A DNA stretch of 64,000 nt from contig NC_135170.1 of the NCBI RefSeq assembly GCF_041146795.1, forward strand, positions 10,350,033-10,414,032, written 5' to 3'. A model generated the notes under the pieces. The model saw only the letters and a list, made by a program, of their open reading frames with translations, was not told where the DNA came from and made no database searches. Shown here in pieces: positions 1-31,649 of this stretch (its first letter is position 1; every line of letters begins with the position of its first letter). This stretch comes from Maylandia zebra (taxonomy: Eukaryota > Chordata > Actinopteri > Cichliformes > Cichlidae). The position numbers were made by a program, and so were the translations under genes.

Positions 1-3000
1 CTTATACTACTTTCTACTTTAACCAAAGGAGTTGCCTCTTTGCTGACCAGTAGAAAAGTATGTCCATCTTCGGTATACAGTCCATCTGCTGAAAAGTGAA
101 GTCACTGTGCAAGTGCATTAAATCTGTACTCTTGTGCTAATGCTCAAAAGGGCCTGACTTCTGTCTGTGAAAACAAATGCATTACTTTAGAAGTCTGAGA
201 AAGCTATTGCATGGGGATTCCACAAAAAATCACCTCTCGTTCTTCATTTCTAGTTTAAAAATAATGATATTAAAAAATTGATGGCCAAAATGCACAAGCA
301 AGATCTTCACAACAGAACCTCATAACCAGTAGGTGACATAATGGTGGCTGCGTGTGCCTCTGCATATAGTGTATGGTTTAAAAGGGCCTGCTTGGCACTA
401 AATTTATGAAGGCAGGTATACCCAAACACTCATAGTTCAATTGTTACATCCACTATTTTGCTATCAGTCAAATCTAATTCAGATGAACACACTTAAACAT
501 GACTGTGGTGTTGGTGAAGAAGTTCACTAGCTCATCTGAAAAGGTTGTGGGGGGTCAGACTAAAGTCTGAGTTCATATGATGTTGTAGGGGCCCCTAGCT
601 GCAAGTGGTAGATGGCAGTGGCTAGCTTACAGTGCAGTGAAATTTGATCCTGGTTGGGGCAGGAATGTGGAAAGTGATGTAGGTCTGTCATGCAGTGTGG
701 TTATTTTTCCAGCCAGGGCTTAATTTACTCCTCAGTCCTCAGATCTGCTCAGCATGGGCTCAAGAAAAGCGCCACCTTTCTTCTCCTCGAAAGACTCGCA
801 CACAACAAGTTCCTCAAATGGCAAAATAGTTTTCTCAGCTTGTCATTTCCTCTTTCCTCCTCCCCTCCCTTCTCCTTGCCCCACCCTTGTGCCACTTTCA
901 GAGGAGGAGGGTGAAGGAAGTAGAGAGAGTTGACGTGTAAGCCCATAATGAATTTTGACTGACTGGCTCAGTACCTTAGCGGCTCCTGTCTGGCACACAC
1001 TCATGTCATGAGAGGGCAGACTCGCAGTGATCAGCTCAAACTGTGAGGGGGTCGAATGCAGTAAAGCTATGACAGAGGAGGCATTGATGCAGTAAAAATA
1101 GACAAAGTAGTATTTGTTGGAATGAGGAACATAAACGGATGAAGGGTGTCAACGGGTTAAAACAATGTCCACAGCATGAGAAAGGCAACTGAGGACGAGC
1201 AGGCTTGGCTCAGCTTATGTTAGTGGGATGCTGTGATGAGATGCTGTTGGTGGGAGTACAGTGTTATTGACTTTGGCAGGATTATTAATAGAAAGGCAGC
1301 AATGTCAGCTCAGCACAGCTGGTTTTATGGGTTCCTTTCAGCTGGAACAGGAGGGTTTGACTTTACATGGTCAAGCTGTGGCGGAGGTTGTCACGACTCC
1401 AGTTTTTTTTTTTTTGTTTTTTTTTTTTTAAACTGTAACTTGGTGAGGTGGAAAAGAAAGACGGGTGTTGTTTGTTTTTGTTTTTTTAAAACTGATGAAT
1501 CGAGGGTCTCAGCTTTAAAGGTCTTGAGTTCACCTTCTTTCTAAACGTTATGTTTCCCTTTTCCTTTCCTCGTTCCTCCTGCACTTCTTTCTAAAGGTCC
1601 TGGCTCCTGCATTGCTTCCTCTGTTTGGAACCACACTGCTCTGTGATGTAGGTTTGCACACCGGCCTTTGTTCTCATCCTCATGTTGTCTTTTGGTTCCT
1701 CTTCCTCTTTCAATCAGATTGTCTAATGGGGTAGAGCTAACTAACTCTGATTATTTTTTTTTTATTTAAATATATTTTTTGAATGGGTTTTCAGTCATTG
1801 CCCATAAAACTGTGCCGTGCTGGTTTCAGGATGACTGTCCAAGTGTCTGCCACCATGTAATCACTTAATAAGTAATCTGTGTTATGAAAATCTAGATGAG
1901 TTGAAGTCAGGCTAAGCAGAATAGATGGTGTTTTTGCAGCCAAGTGTCACTCCACAGACAGGGATTCAGAGAACGCTTGATTCTTACAGGATTATGGATG
2001 CATTGGCAGCAGGGCTTCAAGAACGAGGAATTGTGATCCTCAAGCAGGGGGTGGGTTTCATGAGCTTTAATGCACAGTGTTTTATCTCAATGTCAAATCA
2101 ACATCCAAGACTTACTGTAACTGTTAAGCTCTACGGGGAAAAGCCAAGGTCTAAAATTGGCTGTTCTTTATCCCTCGTCTTCTACCTTCTATATAGAACA
2201 GGCCTTGCCAAGCTAGAATAGCTACTGGGAGTAATTTTAGACCTCATTGCTCTCTGGAGAGCTAGTTTGAAGTATGTCACAGTTATCTGTGTCAGGCATG
2301 TGAGTCGGACTATGGCAGACGTCATTGTTAGATTGGACTTTAGTCCTCTTTTACTGCTTGGCTGATTCTTTCTTTTATAGGTGACGGTAAACTGACTTTA
2401 TGTGGTTAGGACAAAAACATTTTGAGTAAGTCAGACATAATTTAAGTGGGAATGAACAAATAGAAAAAGAATCTGTGGATTAATTGGTAAGAAAAACAAC
2501 TGCTTGCAGCAGTTTCCACACATTAAATGTCTAAACTGCAGTTTCGTATGAAAGACTTCTGGTTAACATTAATTTAAAATGAATAAACTAGCAAGTATTT
2601 GATCCTTAAGCAACGTGACTGCAGCAACAGATGGTGTGTGTATTTGTTAAGATTATTTGATACTTTTTATAGTGGCCTGGCAAACATGTCTCCCTGTACC
2701 TTTGAATCATAGCAAGCTAAAACAAACCAGAGTGCTGGGTGTGTTCTGTTTCACTTCTTGTTTTTGCCAGACAACAAAGCTGCAGGGATTATAATCAGTT
2801 ATGGCTCGTATACAAACTCTGCACGGGGCCAAGTGATCTGAATGTAGAGGGGCAAGTAATGGCCAAAAGAATTTTAAAGGAGTATGGGAGCACTGTCAGA
2901 GATGCACTACAAGGAATGAAGAGCTCTCAAAAGTATGGAGCAATGTTTGTGAAACCCCTAAAGGCACACTTGACATGCTAATGTGACAGGAAGAAGCCAT

Positions 3001-4132
3001 AGAAAATGGGTTTGAGGAAGATGTAAGGGGAGAGGTATATAGGACAGAAATTTGTGGAATGCTTTTAGATGCTGTCTCTCCCTGATAAAGAGTGAGTATG
3101 GGAGGAATGTGACCCTGAAAAGACTGGAAAACAAAAGGGGAAGGGTGGGTGCTGGTGTTAGGATTGTGCACAGGGAGTCTGAAGGCAGAGGAGGAAGCTT
3201 GTGGCCAACTGAGAGAGAAAGCAGGACAAATTTGCCCCACGTTCTATTAGAGGATGGGGTCTGTAGACCACAGATGAGCTAGTGGGCGTGGTGCACAGTG
3301 ATGGACGTCAGCTGTGGCTTAGTCTGACAGAGTGTTGATAGAGGACATGAAGCCGCAGGGGTCATGAGAAGAATGCCTCTGCTTTCTTTCTCAGAGCTCA
3401 GGGTTAATGTGCTGGAACAAGCAGCACTTTAGTATCTTAGTACTTTTTTGGTTTAGGTCCTCCAGAGTCTGTCACATTGAGAACAATTTATGAATGCTTC
3501 AGAGTTTAAAGGTTGTGTCCCTCTGGCTGAGAGTCTCCGCTGTTGTAAAGCAAGAGCAACTATACACAAATTCACTGCATCTCTAAATTTGGGGCTTTAG
3601 GGGGAAATGTGTGAGCTGTGAAGTTACACTGCTGTTGAACTGCTTACAGCTAAAGGAAAACGCACATGGCTTTTTGTAAGGCTCTGGAAATGTAAGACTT
3701 GTAAATCAGTGGTGTGTACAAGCAGCATTTTACTATGCTGAGCATGAGTAATTTGAACCTTTTCCCACTGGACCTGCAGTGTGAAATTGCTCTCATCAAA
3801 ACTTGACTGCCTCTATATATTCATTTAGATACAGTCATGACTACCTAAGCCCGACCTCCGCTGTGTTTTTCTTGACGTTTGCATATGAGTGACCAAGCAA
3901 ATGCAAACTGTCTGTGTGCTTGGTTACCCTTAGAGGTGAGGGAACACTAGAAAAGACCAAGAACCCTGGTGATGCTGGGAAAATTGGTGTGGGTCTCCCG
4001 CTGTGCTGGAATGATCATTTAGATAGTAAAGGCTGGGGGTACTGGTGTCTGTGAAAGAAAACTACGTTCGGTTAATTGCTCACAGCGTCTCTGCACTGAC
4101 TGTTTGGGCGGTTTGGCTGTAGCCTGCTCGTG

Positions 4133-4164
<32 letters not shown>

Positions 4165-5079
4165 TGCCTTACTGGTTGTACTAGTCTAGTCACTTTCCAT
4201 ATGGGTTAAACCACAGCACTCCCTGTCAGCAAGCTGTTATTTATAAGCGTGTATAGACTAGGCTGAGCAGTGATTTCAATCTATATGATTAGATCTGATG
4301 TTTATCTGTATGCACTTGTGTGTAGTGTGAACTGCAACATTCAGTGTGAATCTCATTTGTTTTGTATTCATTTATAATTCATGAGTTTTATCAAACTTGG
4401 TAGCTCTCCTCCTACTTGATAGTTTTGCAACGCATTAGTGAGAGAGGAGGCGTTTTTGGATGGGCCTCAAGGTGACTACTCGGTGTCTATTGGAAAGGGG
4501 AAAGTACGAATGACATGTATGTGGGTGGCACCACACAAACATTTCAACTTACTCTAAATAATAAACCAAAACAATCAAGCAGAAATGTGAAAAGGGACTT
4601 TTCCGTTAGTTCCTGAAACCTCTTGATAAGCGCTATAATTCATCAACCAGTTTATCTCTAAAATCAAACGAGCACCATGACCAGCCAGTAAAAGACTGTA
4701 CTGGAGCAGTTAGCCAAACTGCAGGCCCCCCCTGTTGGTACTGCTGTCTCTGTGATCCAGACACATGTTTCTTCCCTGCCACTCGAAATTTGATTAGGTG
4801 TTCACAGCGTTTAGCCTCGGAGTAACAGAGCCTTGTTTGAACTGTTTCCTTTATGTCAACGCAGAGCCGTATTGCTCTTGTATATTAGTGGTGACCTGTG
4901 CATTCCTCGGAGATTACACGTGTAGACAGATGGATACCAAATAGAGAAGGAGTTAAACAGGAAATTGCATGTAATAGTTTTCTTTGAAGATGTGAAACTG
5001 CTCATTAGATTTTAGTGTGACACTAATCTCCCTGCACCGCTAACAACAAGCAATGTTTCTTTTTCTCTCTGTAAAACAG
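1..5079. other. Upstream or first-intron DNA of myh9, no gene seen
   Basis: No reading frame here resembles a known protein, and the short frames present lack splice-supported continuation. The first coding exon of the myosin gene begins right after an acceptor (pyrimidine tract, then CAG at 5077-5079). The 5' UTR exon and promoter must therefore lie upstream, either in this stretch or left of the window; in mammals MYH9 also has a long intron before the start codon. Poly-T tracts sit near 1401-1431 and 4133-4160. I could not pick out a promoter with confidence. Confidence 0.6.
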
Positions 5080-5084
5080 CAACC

Positions 5085-23333
<18,249 letters not shown>

Positions 23334-24840
23334 ACTGCGCCTCTCGACTCGTTTAAAAATTACACCATAAATAGACCCAAAAACACACATGAGCACACAT
23401 TACTGTAACTCCCAAAACGGAGACGCAAACATACAAATGTTGTCCAGATTAGCCACAGGGATGCAGATTAACATCTGATCTCGCTCTTTCTCTCTCGCAG
23501 TGACGATCTATGCATTCTCAATGCAGACACACACACCAGACGCCATTAAACTGGGACAATCACCATACTGACAAACACACACTTTTGTTTTTTGGGGGGG
23601 GCAAATTTCTCTGTTGCTTAATTTTTCATTCTCTTGGAAAAATGAAAATATTTTTATAAGGAAACATTCCACGTGTAATAGTCCCTTTAGGATCTATTTT
23701 TCTAACTGAAGAAAAAGAAGTATAGATAAATGAAGACAGATTACTGGAAGGGGACCAAAGTAATATCTCAATCTATAGAATAGTTTGGGTTTTCTTTTTT
23801 CTTTTTTGTATGCAGACATTTTTATAACGGTTAAGAAAGGAAGTGCTTCGTGTTTGTTATGCTCTTGCCTTGGTCTATAAAGGTGGTTTATATGCTGAAA
23901 TGTATTCTAGCAATTTAGCTGCAGTTAGCACTCGTGACTATGCTTTTTGGGCTTGATCATTTTGTTACACACATTTCATGTGGAAACATTAAATTTGAAG
24001 GCTTTCAAGCAACAAATTGGCAACTTGTGAATCTATTGAAGGTATTTGATTGCGACTGTGCTGAAATTTCCTGATTTTTAGCACTGCATTTGGGTTGTGT
24101 TGGGGAGGGGGGGCATTTTAGCCTAGATATTATCATAAACCACTGCATTTGAGTGTTTCATTGACACAAAGCTTGAAAGTTTTGAATACACGGTGCACAT
24201 CCCAATTTAGTATGTGTGCGCACACAGCCAACACACACTAAAGGCCTTAAATGCAGCAGAAATCTCCTGGGCAGGGTCATTTATTTTTCTGTTTATCCCC
24301 ATCAGTGTTTTGTTTATTTGCTAATGTTCAGGGTAAAGTTTAAATGGGGTGGTGGGGTAGTCTCTTTACTCACAGCACACACTGTATTCTCAGGGTACAG
24401 CTTGTTGACAGAAGTTGCTGATTTTTATCACAAACCAAAGGCACATTCATGTGATACGGATTGTAATTTATCACTTGTATGCTAAAGTCTGACTGGCCTT
24501 TAAGATGTCATATACGCCAGGTTCTGAGTAGATGTATCAGATAAACGAGCAGTCTGTGTCTAAATGATGGAGAAACCCCAACAAGCTGTGCCCGAGGTAG
24601 CTTTTGGCTCACACTGCTGGAAAGTGAGAGGAATGTGTCGTAACTTAAGACTTACGGCTCACAGTTTAAACAATCACATCTTTCGCACTTAAAGGAAATC
24701 CAAAAGTGGGGGGGGGGGGGGGAGAAAAAATAAACTGCATCTCGATTATTGTAATGTTTTTCTGTCTGCACCTCTGGAATGGAAATCATGTTGTGAAATG
24801 TTGGAATTATTACGATTAAAGATGCTTTCTAAACTGCCAC
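23334..24840 (+). other. myh9: myh9 3' untranslated region
   Basis: AT-rich, non-coding sequence after the myosin stop codon, with a G-run at about 24707-24722. Candidate poly(A) signals are AATAAA at 24729-24734 and ATTAAA at 24815-24820; cleavage is expected shortly after, near 24838. From about 24840 to 25490 I see only intergenic AT-rich DNA. Confidence 0.6.
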
Positions 24841-25494
24841 GTGTTGTCTGTCTGCGTTTTTCTTTTCTTTTTTTTCTTTTTTTCCCCCTAATGCTTACTC
24901 TTTTGTTTACATCAGAGTTCACACTGAAAGAACAAGGGTTAAGTTTGAAGGTCAGAACCAGACAGCTCAGTGGTGGATCACATTTGTAATTTATAAAGTG
25001 TTGCGTCCCCACCAGCAGACGGCAGCCAGGGTTTTCCATCATGCTCGTGAGGAGGAGCAAAAGCAGGTCAGAACCGGTTTAACTGAGTAAGAGTAAACGT
25101 GGATGAAAGATATTTTATTTCTAGTTTAGACACTAATAGACGGTAACTTAAAAGGAGAGAAAGGTTATGTGTAAATTAGAGTCCTAAACAGTTGACTGTG
25201 AAAATGCTACAAGTACTGCTGTTGGCTAAATGACTGCTAGTTGTACTTTTGTGTATTTCAGTTTTTTATTATACTATCTATCCTACAATTGACTTGGTTC
25301 TAATTTAGGGGGGAAATTACCTCACTCATTTTTGTTTTAAATTTATTTGGTATAGTTTCATTTCAATAAAAACTCAAAACATGTTTCGTTCCGTTCAAAT
25401 AAATACATTGTAATTTTTTTAAGTTAATTAGTAATTTAATTTAAATTTAACTTAAAAAATAGTCTTTTTTTCTTTTTACTCACCCTGGCTTCCC

Positions 25495-25700
25495 GGAGAG
25501 GCGCCCTTATCTTGCGCACGTCACAGCCAGAAGCTGTTTAACCAATCAGAAGGCTGTATCGCAGATGGGCGGTGCTTCCGCGTAGTTTCTACACGCTGCG
25601 TCTGAGAACAGGAACCGGCCGGTTTGGGCTTATCGCAGAGAGATAGAGAGGCGGCTGTCAGGTTTGGTGGTACATTGCAGCTCTTTAGTGGGGAGTGGTG
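25495..25700 (+). promoter_or_regulatory. Likely slc25a38 promoter (TATA-less, CCAAT plus GC box)
   Basis: A GC-rich island in AT-rich surroundings contains a CCAAT box in AACCAATCAGA (25550-25560) and a GGGCGG box near 25567. It lies about 1.7 kb upstream of the slc25a38 start codon, and an untranslated first exon is expected just downstream. No transcript evidence is available from the sequence alone. Confidence 0.45.
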
Positions 25701-27313
25701 GTGAGGTTTGTCTTCGCCCTGCTTAGAGTAGTCAATTAGAAGAATTTGCGCTCAAGCGTAACTTCGTTGATGTTATTTATTTGGACTTCGGCGGGGAGAG
25801 AAAAACAATTGGTGGACTATAGTTAAAGGTGCGTTAGAGGGAGAGCTCAGCAGAGCCTCAATACACAACATTACACACACGATTTTCATCAACGCGCTCT
25901 TTTTAAAAAAAATGTTTTTGAAAACGTGTTGTCAGCTAATCTGTCAGAAGTCCTGCGGAAAGTCGAAGGAGACACCTGAAGTAGGCCCCCTTTTCAATAT
26001 AAACGCCATAGTGGGAAGACGAAATGTATTTTAAACACAAAAATCAGCACATCTGGTCTTTGGCACGATTATAAAAACTGTTGGTGTAATTAGATTGTTG
26101 GGTTACAGTATCTTGTTTTTGGCGTTTTTATTATGCATAAAATCCACAACTTTGCATGATTTGCATGACTTAAGTGATTCAAGTAAAATCAGTAAATGCG
26201 ACTGGAAAGGATGTGTGCTAGCTCCATGTAGATGAAATTACATTATTATCTTCAGACCTTAGATTTTAGTCTGAAAGCCCAGTAGTACAGATGTTCCACA
26301 AGGATCCCTCCTCGGTCTTCTTTACTTCTTTTTTTTATTTTTAATGTTATTTAGCATATCAAACAGTGTTATATCTCTGTCTTTATAACTTGTTTTATAT
26401 GTCTCTGGCTCTTGACTTAATTTGGACATTGCACATTTGGAGCCTGCTTTCGATGTATTTTAATTTTCTTTCATCTTAAATAAGTGCTTATTATTTTCTG
26501 CTCATCAAAGCAGCCTGCTTGGAAGCCCTGGATAGACAGTAAATGAATCTTAACACACATGTGGAACACATAGAAATTGGAGATTTAAAGTAATTGTGTG
26601 TGCTGAAATATTCCTGAGAATGAGATCACCGCACAGTCTACAGTTGTTTGTTTCCTATTAATTTTATGCATGCTTCTCCCTCCTACCTGATGGTGCTTCA
26701 TTCTCTTTATCACCCTGTGCTGTATTTCATCATCTCAACATCTTATGTTGAAAAAAATGCAAACAGTGATGTAAGGGTTTTATTTCTAAGGACAGCCAGT
26801 GTTTTCTTTGCTTACACTTAAGTGCAGAATGCCAGCTCACAGGGCTTTCCAGCGCTAGCTGTGTCTCTTATGTACACTGTGGAACTGTTTTTGGACACTG
26901 TGCTCAAAACAAGAGCGAACAGTCTTTACTTTTGACGTACTCGCTCACGCTCTTCACAGTCTCGTGAAGGACACGCAGCAGTGTCTCATGCACCGGGTCT
27001 ATCCTAATTTGTAGCATGCTGATCTTTGGTCAGTTAATGAGTGGCCTTGTGTATCGGGTGGGGGCAAATAGGACACACGGTGTTGGTCAGGCAAGCTTTA
27101 TCTATTCTGTGTGCGCACTGTCCCCTCATTCAGACAGCAGAGCTGCGCTCCCTCACCATCTCTCCATCCCTGCTCCTGGAAGGCCAGTGTGAGTAACTCC
27201 TCTTTCTCCCTCTAATCAGAGGGAGACATTTCAGTGGACGGCAACGAGGGGAGGAAGCCAGAAGGTTTAGTGTATTGCAAAAACGTCTTGAGAAGTGACC
27301 CTCGAGAAGAAAC

Positions 27314-29980
27314 ATGGAACTTTTAGTGGTGAGTATTAGATCTCCGTTTTGTTACATCAGAAGCTCCATCCTTATCAGTGCGTACATCCTTATTAGGTAA
27401 CTTGAGATCAGGGCGTCCTGTCTGACTGATAACTTTTGGAAATACTGATTAACTAATCCACGGTCTAAGAGTCTGACGGCGGTTAAGGTGAAGAAGAGCT
27501 GCTGAGTCATTAAGCTGAGGGAGCAAACTCTGTTGTTACATCACATGTGAATGGTACTGTGAGGCTGGGCGTTATAGGGGAAAAGACGGTTGGAATATTG
27601 AAGTGGTATTAAATTATTTATTTACAAAATATAAACATGGTTTAATAGAGTCACTGTCAGTGGCGATTACATCTAAGTAGTTTGTTGTTGTAAGTGTGCA
27701 TTAAAGAGACAGAAATATGCTCTGTAGGCATAGTCATGACAGTCAGGATTTTAACTAGAAATGCAAATGAAATTTGCCCCCCTCCCCCACAACCCTCAGG
27801 TGCACCCGGCCATCAAAGCCTTCATGTGTGGCTCCCTCAGTGGAACCTGCTCCACGCTGCTGTTCCAGCCTCTCGACCTGGTCAAGACCCGTCTGCAGAC
27901 TCTGCAGACCGGCGTGCAGCCTGGGTGAGTGTGCATGCACAGTTGTCAGTGTCGCATGCTTTCCTGTCTCATAAGATCCAAAAGCTGATTTTATTTATTT
28001 ATTGACTGGGTGAACTCAAAAAGCATGACATTGATTGACCTTTATAGGCCGCACTGTTTTTGGCTTTCGGTCATCTTATCTGATGCCTGTATTGTTTCTT
28101 CAGTTCGGGCAGAGTGGGGATGGTGTCGGTGCTCCTCAGTGTGGTGCGGACAGAGAGGCTGCTGGGACTCTGGAAAGGAGTTTCACCGGTTAGAGCTTCT
28201 GTATACTCGAGTCTACCTCGTGTACAGATTTAGTCACAAATTCCTGCTGTGTGAGCCACCATGCATCTGACAGTCTCTCTCCTCCGTCTGCTCCTTTAGT
28301 CCTTCATCCGGACCATCCCAGGAGTTGGGATCTACTTCAGCACCTACTACTCTCTGAAGCAGCACTTCTTACAGGACAGATGCCCAGGGGCCGCGGAGGC
28401 TGTGCTGCTGGGGGGCGGAGCCCGGACGGTGGCGGGGGTAGTGATGCTGCCGGTTACTGTCGTCAAGACACGTTTTGAAGTAAGCAGTGTCCAGAGAGGG
28501 GTGTACTACGAAGCGAGGTTAATTGGTTAGTGAGGTATGTCGAACTTCAAGTCGGAGATTTCAATGTCACCTGGTGGCTCTCTAGGTTGCCATGGAAACC
28601 TGGTGCTGAACACATAATCTGTCTGGAGCAGGTTATATTCAGTTTAGGTTTAAAATTGTCTCGTGGCTCTGTGTATTCGCTGATTAGTGCTGATAAGTGA
28701 TTTATGGATTTCCTGCTGAGTCAGCGCGTACTAACTATAGATACAGCAGTGTAGATTTTCTGCTGCATATTTCTCAGTTGCTTTATTCATAGCACCAGTG
28801 TTGCCTTTTTGGTGTATGTGTTTTATAGCCTGTTCTTTATAGACCTCAGTCACGTGTAACTCTGATAATGACTCTGACTGAAGTAGGCGGTGCTCAGTCG
28901 TTTCATTGTATGTGGAAGAAGGGTGAAAAAGGTGTGTCAGATACCCTCTCTTCACATGAGCTAAACCCCAGAGCTTCTGCGTCTACTTACATGAAGTAAT
29001 TCATGAATATAAGATTTTTTGAAAAGCCTAAAATAAATAGAATATGTTTCTATAATACTGTGTTAAAAAAATAGATAGAATTTGGTATAATTTCAATTGA
29101 TTATTCTTCTGAAGTGAAAGAAATTCTTTAAAACAAAAATGCATCTGTGCAGCTTGTATGTGAAGAAAACATATATGTAGACAAATGTTTACTTCATTGA
29201 TATTATTGTTTGACCTGTGCAGCGTGCTTTCACTTTAGCGTTGCGTTCATATTGTGCTGTTTTATGCATGAACTGAACCAGACGTCTTTGTGTTTCAGTG
29301 TGGCAGGTACAGTTACGGGAGTGTGATAGGGGCTCTGCGCAGCGTGTGCCAAACTGAAGGTCCCGCGGCTCTGTTCTCCGGCCTCATGGCCACTCTCCTC
29401 AGAGACGTTCCTTTCTCCGGCATCTACGTCATGTTCTACAGCCAGACCAAAGCCTCACTCCCCAAAGGTAAGTATGGACTCAGAGAGACATTTAGTAGCT
29501 TAAGAACGAGAAATATTCGCATTTGGAGTTCTTCTTGGTGTTCATTTAAATACACATGCTGGCCTATCTTCCTTTTAGAGATCAGCACGTCTCCTGCGGC
29601 TCCTGTGGCTAACTTCAGCTGCGGGGTTCTGGCTGGCGTGTTGGCCTCCCTCATCACTCAGCCTGCTGATGTGGTCAAAACACATGTCCAAGTGAATCCG
29701 CAACTCAAGACAGCAGAGGCCATCAGATACATCTATATGGTAGCTGTCTCAATCTTCCTTCTTGCTCTGCTGTGGTTTTAAAATTGCGTTCCATGTATCG
29801 TGTTGAATAAGCTGGTTTTAATCAGCTGCATGCCTCACTTTGCTCTCACTCTCTAAGGAATATGGACTCCAGGGCTTCTTCAGAGGGGCCGTTCCTCGGT
29901 CTCTGAGGAGGACCATGATGGCGGCCATGGCGTGGACCATTTATGAACAAATGATGGCGCACATTGGGCTGAAGTCCTGA
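27314..29980 (+). CDS. slc25a38: Mitochondrial glycine carrier SLC25A38
   Basis: Solute-carrier 25 family protein of the inner mitochondrial membrane; the family member imports glycine for 5-aminolevulinate and haem synthesis. Seven coding exons (27314-27328, 27800-27924, 28104-28188, 28300-28479, 29299-29467, 29579-29739, 29858-29980) join in frame to 285 residues; human has about 304. The three carrier repeats are visible by their signatures: [20 protein letters not shown] and [10 protein letters not shown]; the second lacks the acidic residue, as in human (PITVIK). The C terminus [24 protein letters not shown] closely matches the human protein. The first coding exon has only five codons (MELLV), so the N terminus is the least certain part. 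A poly(A) signal AATAAA lies at 30925-30930. The next gene is rpsa, the same neighbour as in human. Teleosts can carry a and b copies. Confidence 0.93.
28490..28640. repeat. Dispersed teleost repeat in slc25a38 intron
   Basis: Sequence beginning GGGGTGTACTACGAAGCGAG and continuing to the AGCAGGTTATATTCAG region resembles a repeat I recognise from many teleost genomes, probably a non-autonomous DNA transposon. No terminal repeats were identified and both limits are approximate. The rest of this intron (to 29298) shows nothing else recognisable. Confidence 0.35.
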
Positions 29981-30989
29981 AAGTGATCAATGTTGAAAAT
30001 GTTGTAAAAGGAAGAAGAGATATAGATGGAGTTGCAGTGAATGAGCGCACAGGAAGGAACTGGAACTACTGCAGTGCTCGTTAGCGTGTCAGAAGCTTTC
30101 AGTGACCGATTTCACTCAGAGTCTAAGAGACATGTGGGAGGTCTCCTGTACATTTAGTGTCTTACTGGGTGTGTCTGAAGGTCAGAATGTGCAATATAAC
30201 TTTAAAAAGACTTTCAAGATGATACAAAAATGCTCTGATATTTTTCTACTGCACTACTAATTACACAAACTTTGGTGATTTTGCTCCAACTATTTGGACC
30301 ATGTTTGAGAAATCCCTTCAGAGTTTTGCGTGTGCTCCTGGGGGGCTTTTTGTGACAAATGGTTTCTTCCTTCTTGTTGTAAATTCACTTCCACATATTT
30401 AGGAGTCTTCGCAATCTGCAGGTTAAACTTGGCAGATCAAATGCTTTTGAGTGCAGATTAACTGGGAAATGTTCACTACACACTAGCCTGGCTGTTGTAG
30501 GGCTACAAATAAGATTTGGACTGTATGCAGAAACAATGTCTGTGTCTCTCCACAGTGTTCTAAAACTCTTTGAATGGCAGGGAAACCCTGGTCTGAGTGG
30601 GATTTCCAAAGCCTCAGATGTTTGCATGCTGTGTGCAATGACTCAGCCCATGACTACTACAGGCAGTGAGCCAGATTAAGCCCAGACTTATGCACTTTAA
30701 CCTCAGCATATGTTCAAAATCTAGAGAGCTTCTTAAAGACAAGATTGTGAGTCTCCATGTGTAACAGTGTTATTTATATTCTGATACTTTATTTAAGTGT
30801 GTGCTCACTTGACACGTGCATTTGCCAAAAATTCATCTGCCTTAAAATGTCTTTGGAGTTTTTTGATATTTGTTAAAAGTGGTTTTTCATGCAGACGTTT
30901 TCACTTTTTAAACATGTCAAACAAAATAAAGTTATTGGAAAATTTCATCTCTGTGTTAATTTTATTAGGAGAAAATGACCAAAAGTCAT

Positions 30990-31602
30990 TTTGGTCATTT
31001 TCAGGGGTTCGCCTTGTAATCGGAAGGTTGCCGGTTCGAGCCCCGGCTTGGATAGTCTCGGTCGTTGTGTCCTTGGGCAAGACACTTCACCCGTTGCCTA
31101 CTGGTGGTGGTCAGAGGGCCCGGTGGCGCCAGTGTCCGGCAGCCTCGCCTCTGTCAGTGCGCCCCAGGGTGGCTGTGGCTACAATGTAGCTTGCCATCAC
31201 CAGTGTGTGAATGTGTGTGTGAATGGGTGAAGGGGTGGCACGGTGGTTAGCACTGTTGCCGCACAGCAAGAAGGTCCTGAGTTCAATTCCACCATCAGGC
31301 CGGGGTCTTTCTGTGTGGAGTTTGCATGTTCTCCCCGTGTTTGCGTGGGTTCTCTCTGGGTACTCCGGCTTCCTCCCACCGTCCAAAGACATGCAGCTTG
31401 TGGGGATAGGTTAATTGGATAATCCAAATTGCCACTAGGTGTGAATGTGCGTGTGAATGGTTGTCTGTCCCTATGTGTTAGCCCTGCGACAGACTGGCGA
31501 CCTGTCCAGGGTGTACCCTGCCTCTCGCCCAATGACAGCTGGGATAGGCTCCAGCGCCCCCTGCGACCCTGAAAAGGACAAGCGGAAGCGAATGGATGGA
31601 TG
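30990..31602 (+). mobile_element. Composite of two tRNA-type SINEs
   Basis: Unit 1 (about 30990-31229) carries a Pol III B-box-like GGTTCGAGCCCC at 31033-31044 and the common teleost SINE body with GTGTCCTTGGGCAAGACACTT; its 5' part looks shortened. Unit 2 (about 31230-31602) starts GGGTGGCACGGTGGTTAGCA, contains the conserved block GTGTGGAGTTTGCATGTTCT and ends in a GGAT-type tail; this resembles the DANA/V-SINE type. One 13-base duplication, GACCAAAAGTCAT, flanks the pair (30977-30989 and 31603-31615). Confidence 0.75.
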
Positions 31603-31649
31603 GACCAAAAGTCATGCCTGAATTTTAAGCTCGAGTTCAGTACTGATTA

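Noticed and set aside
26310-26345. VPQGSLLG-like translation resembling a reverse-transcriptase motif
   Set aside because: Only a dozen residues match and the flanks give no further RT blocks; too little to call an element.
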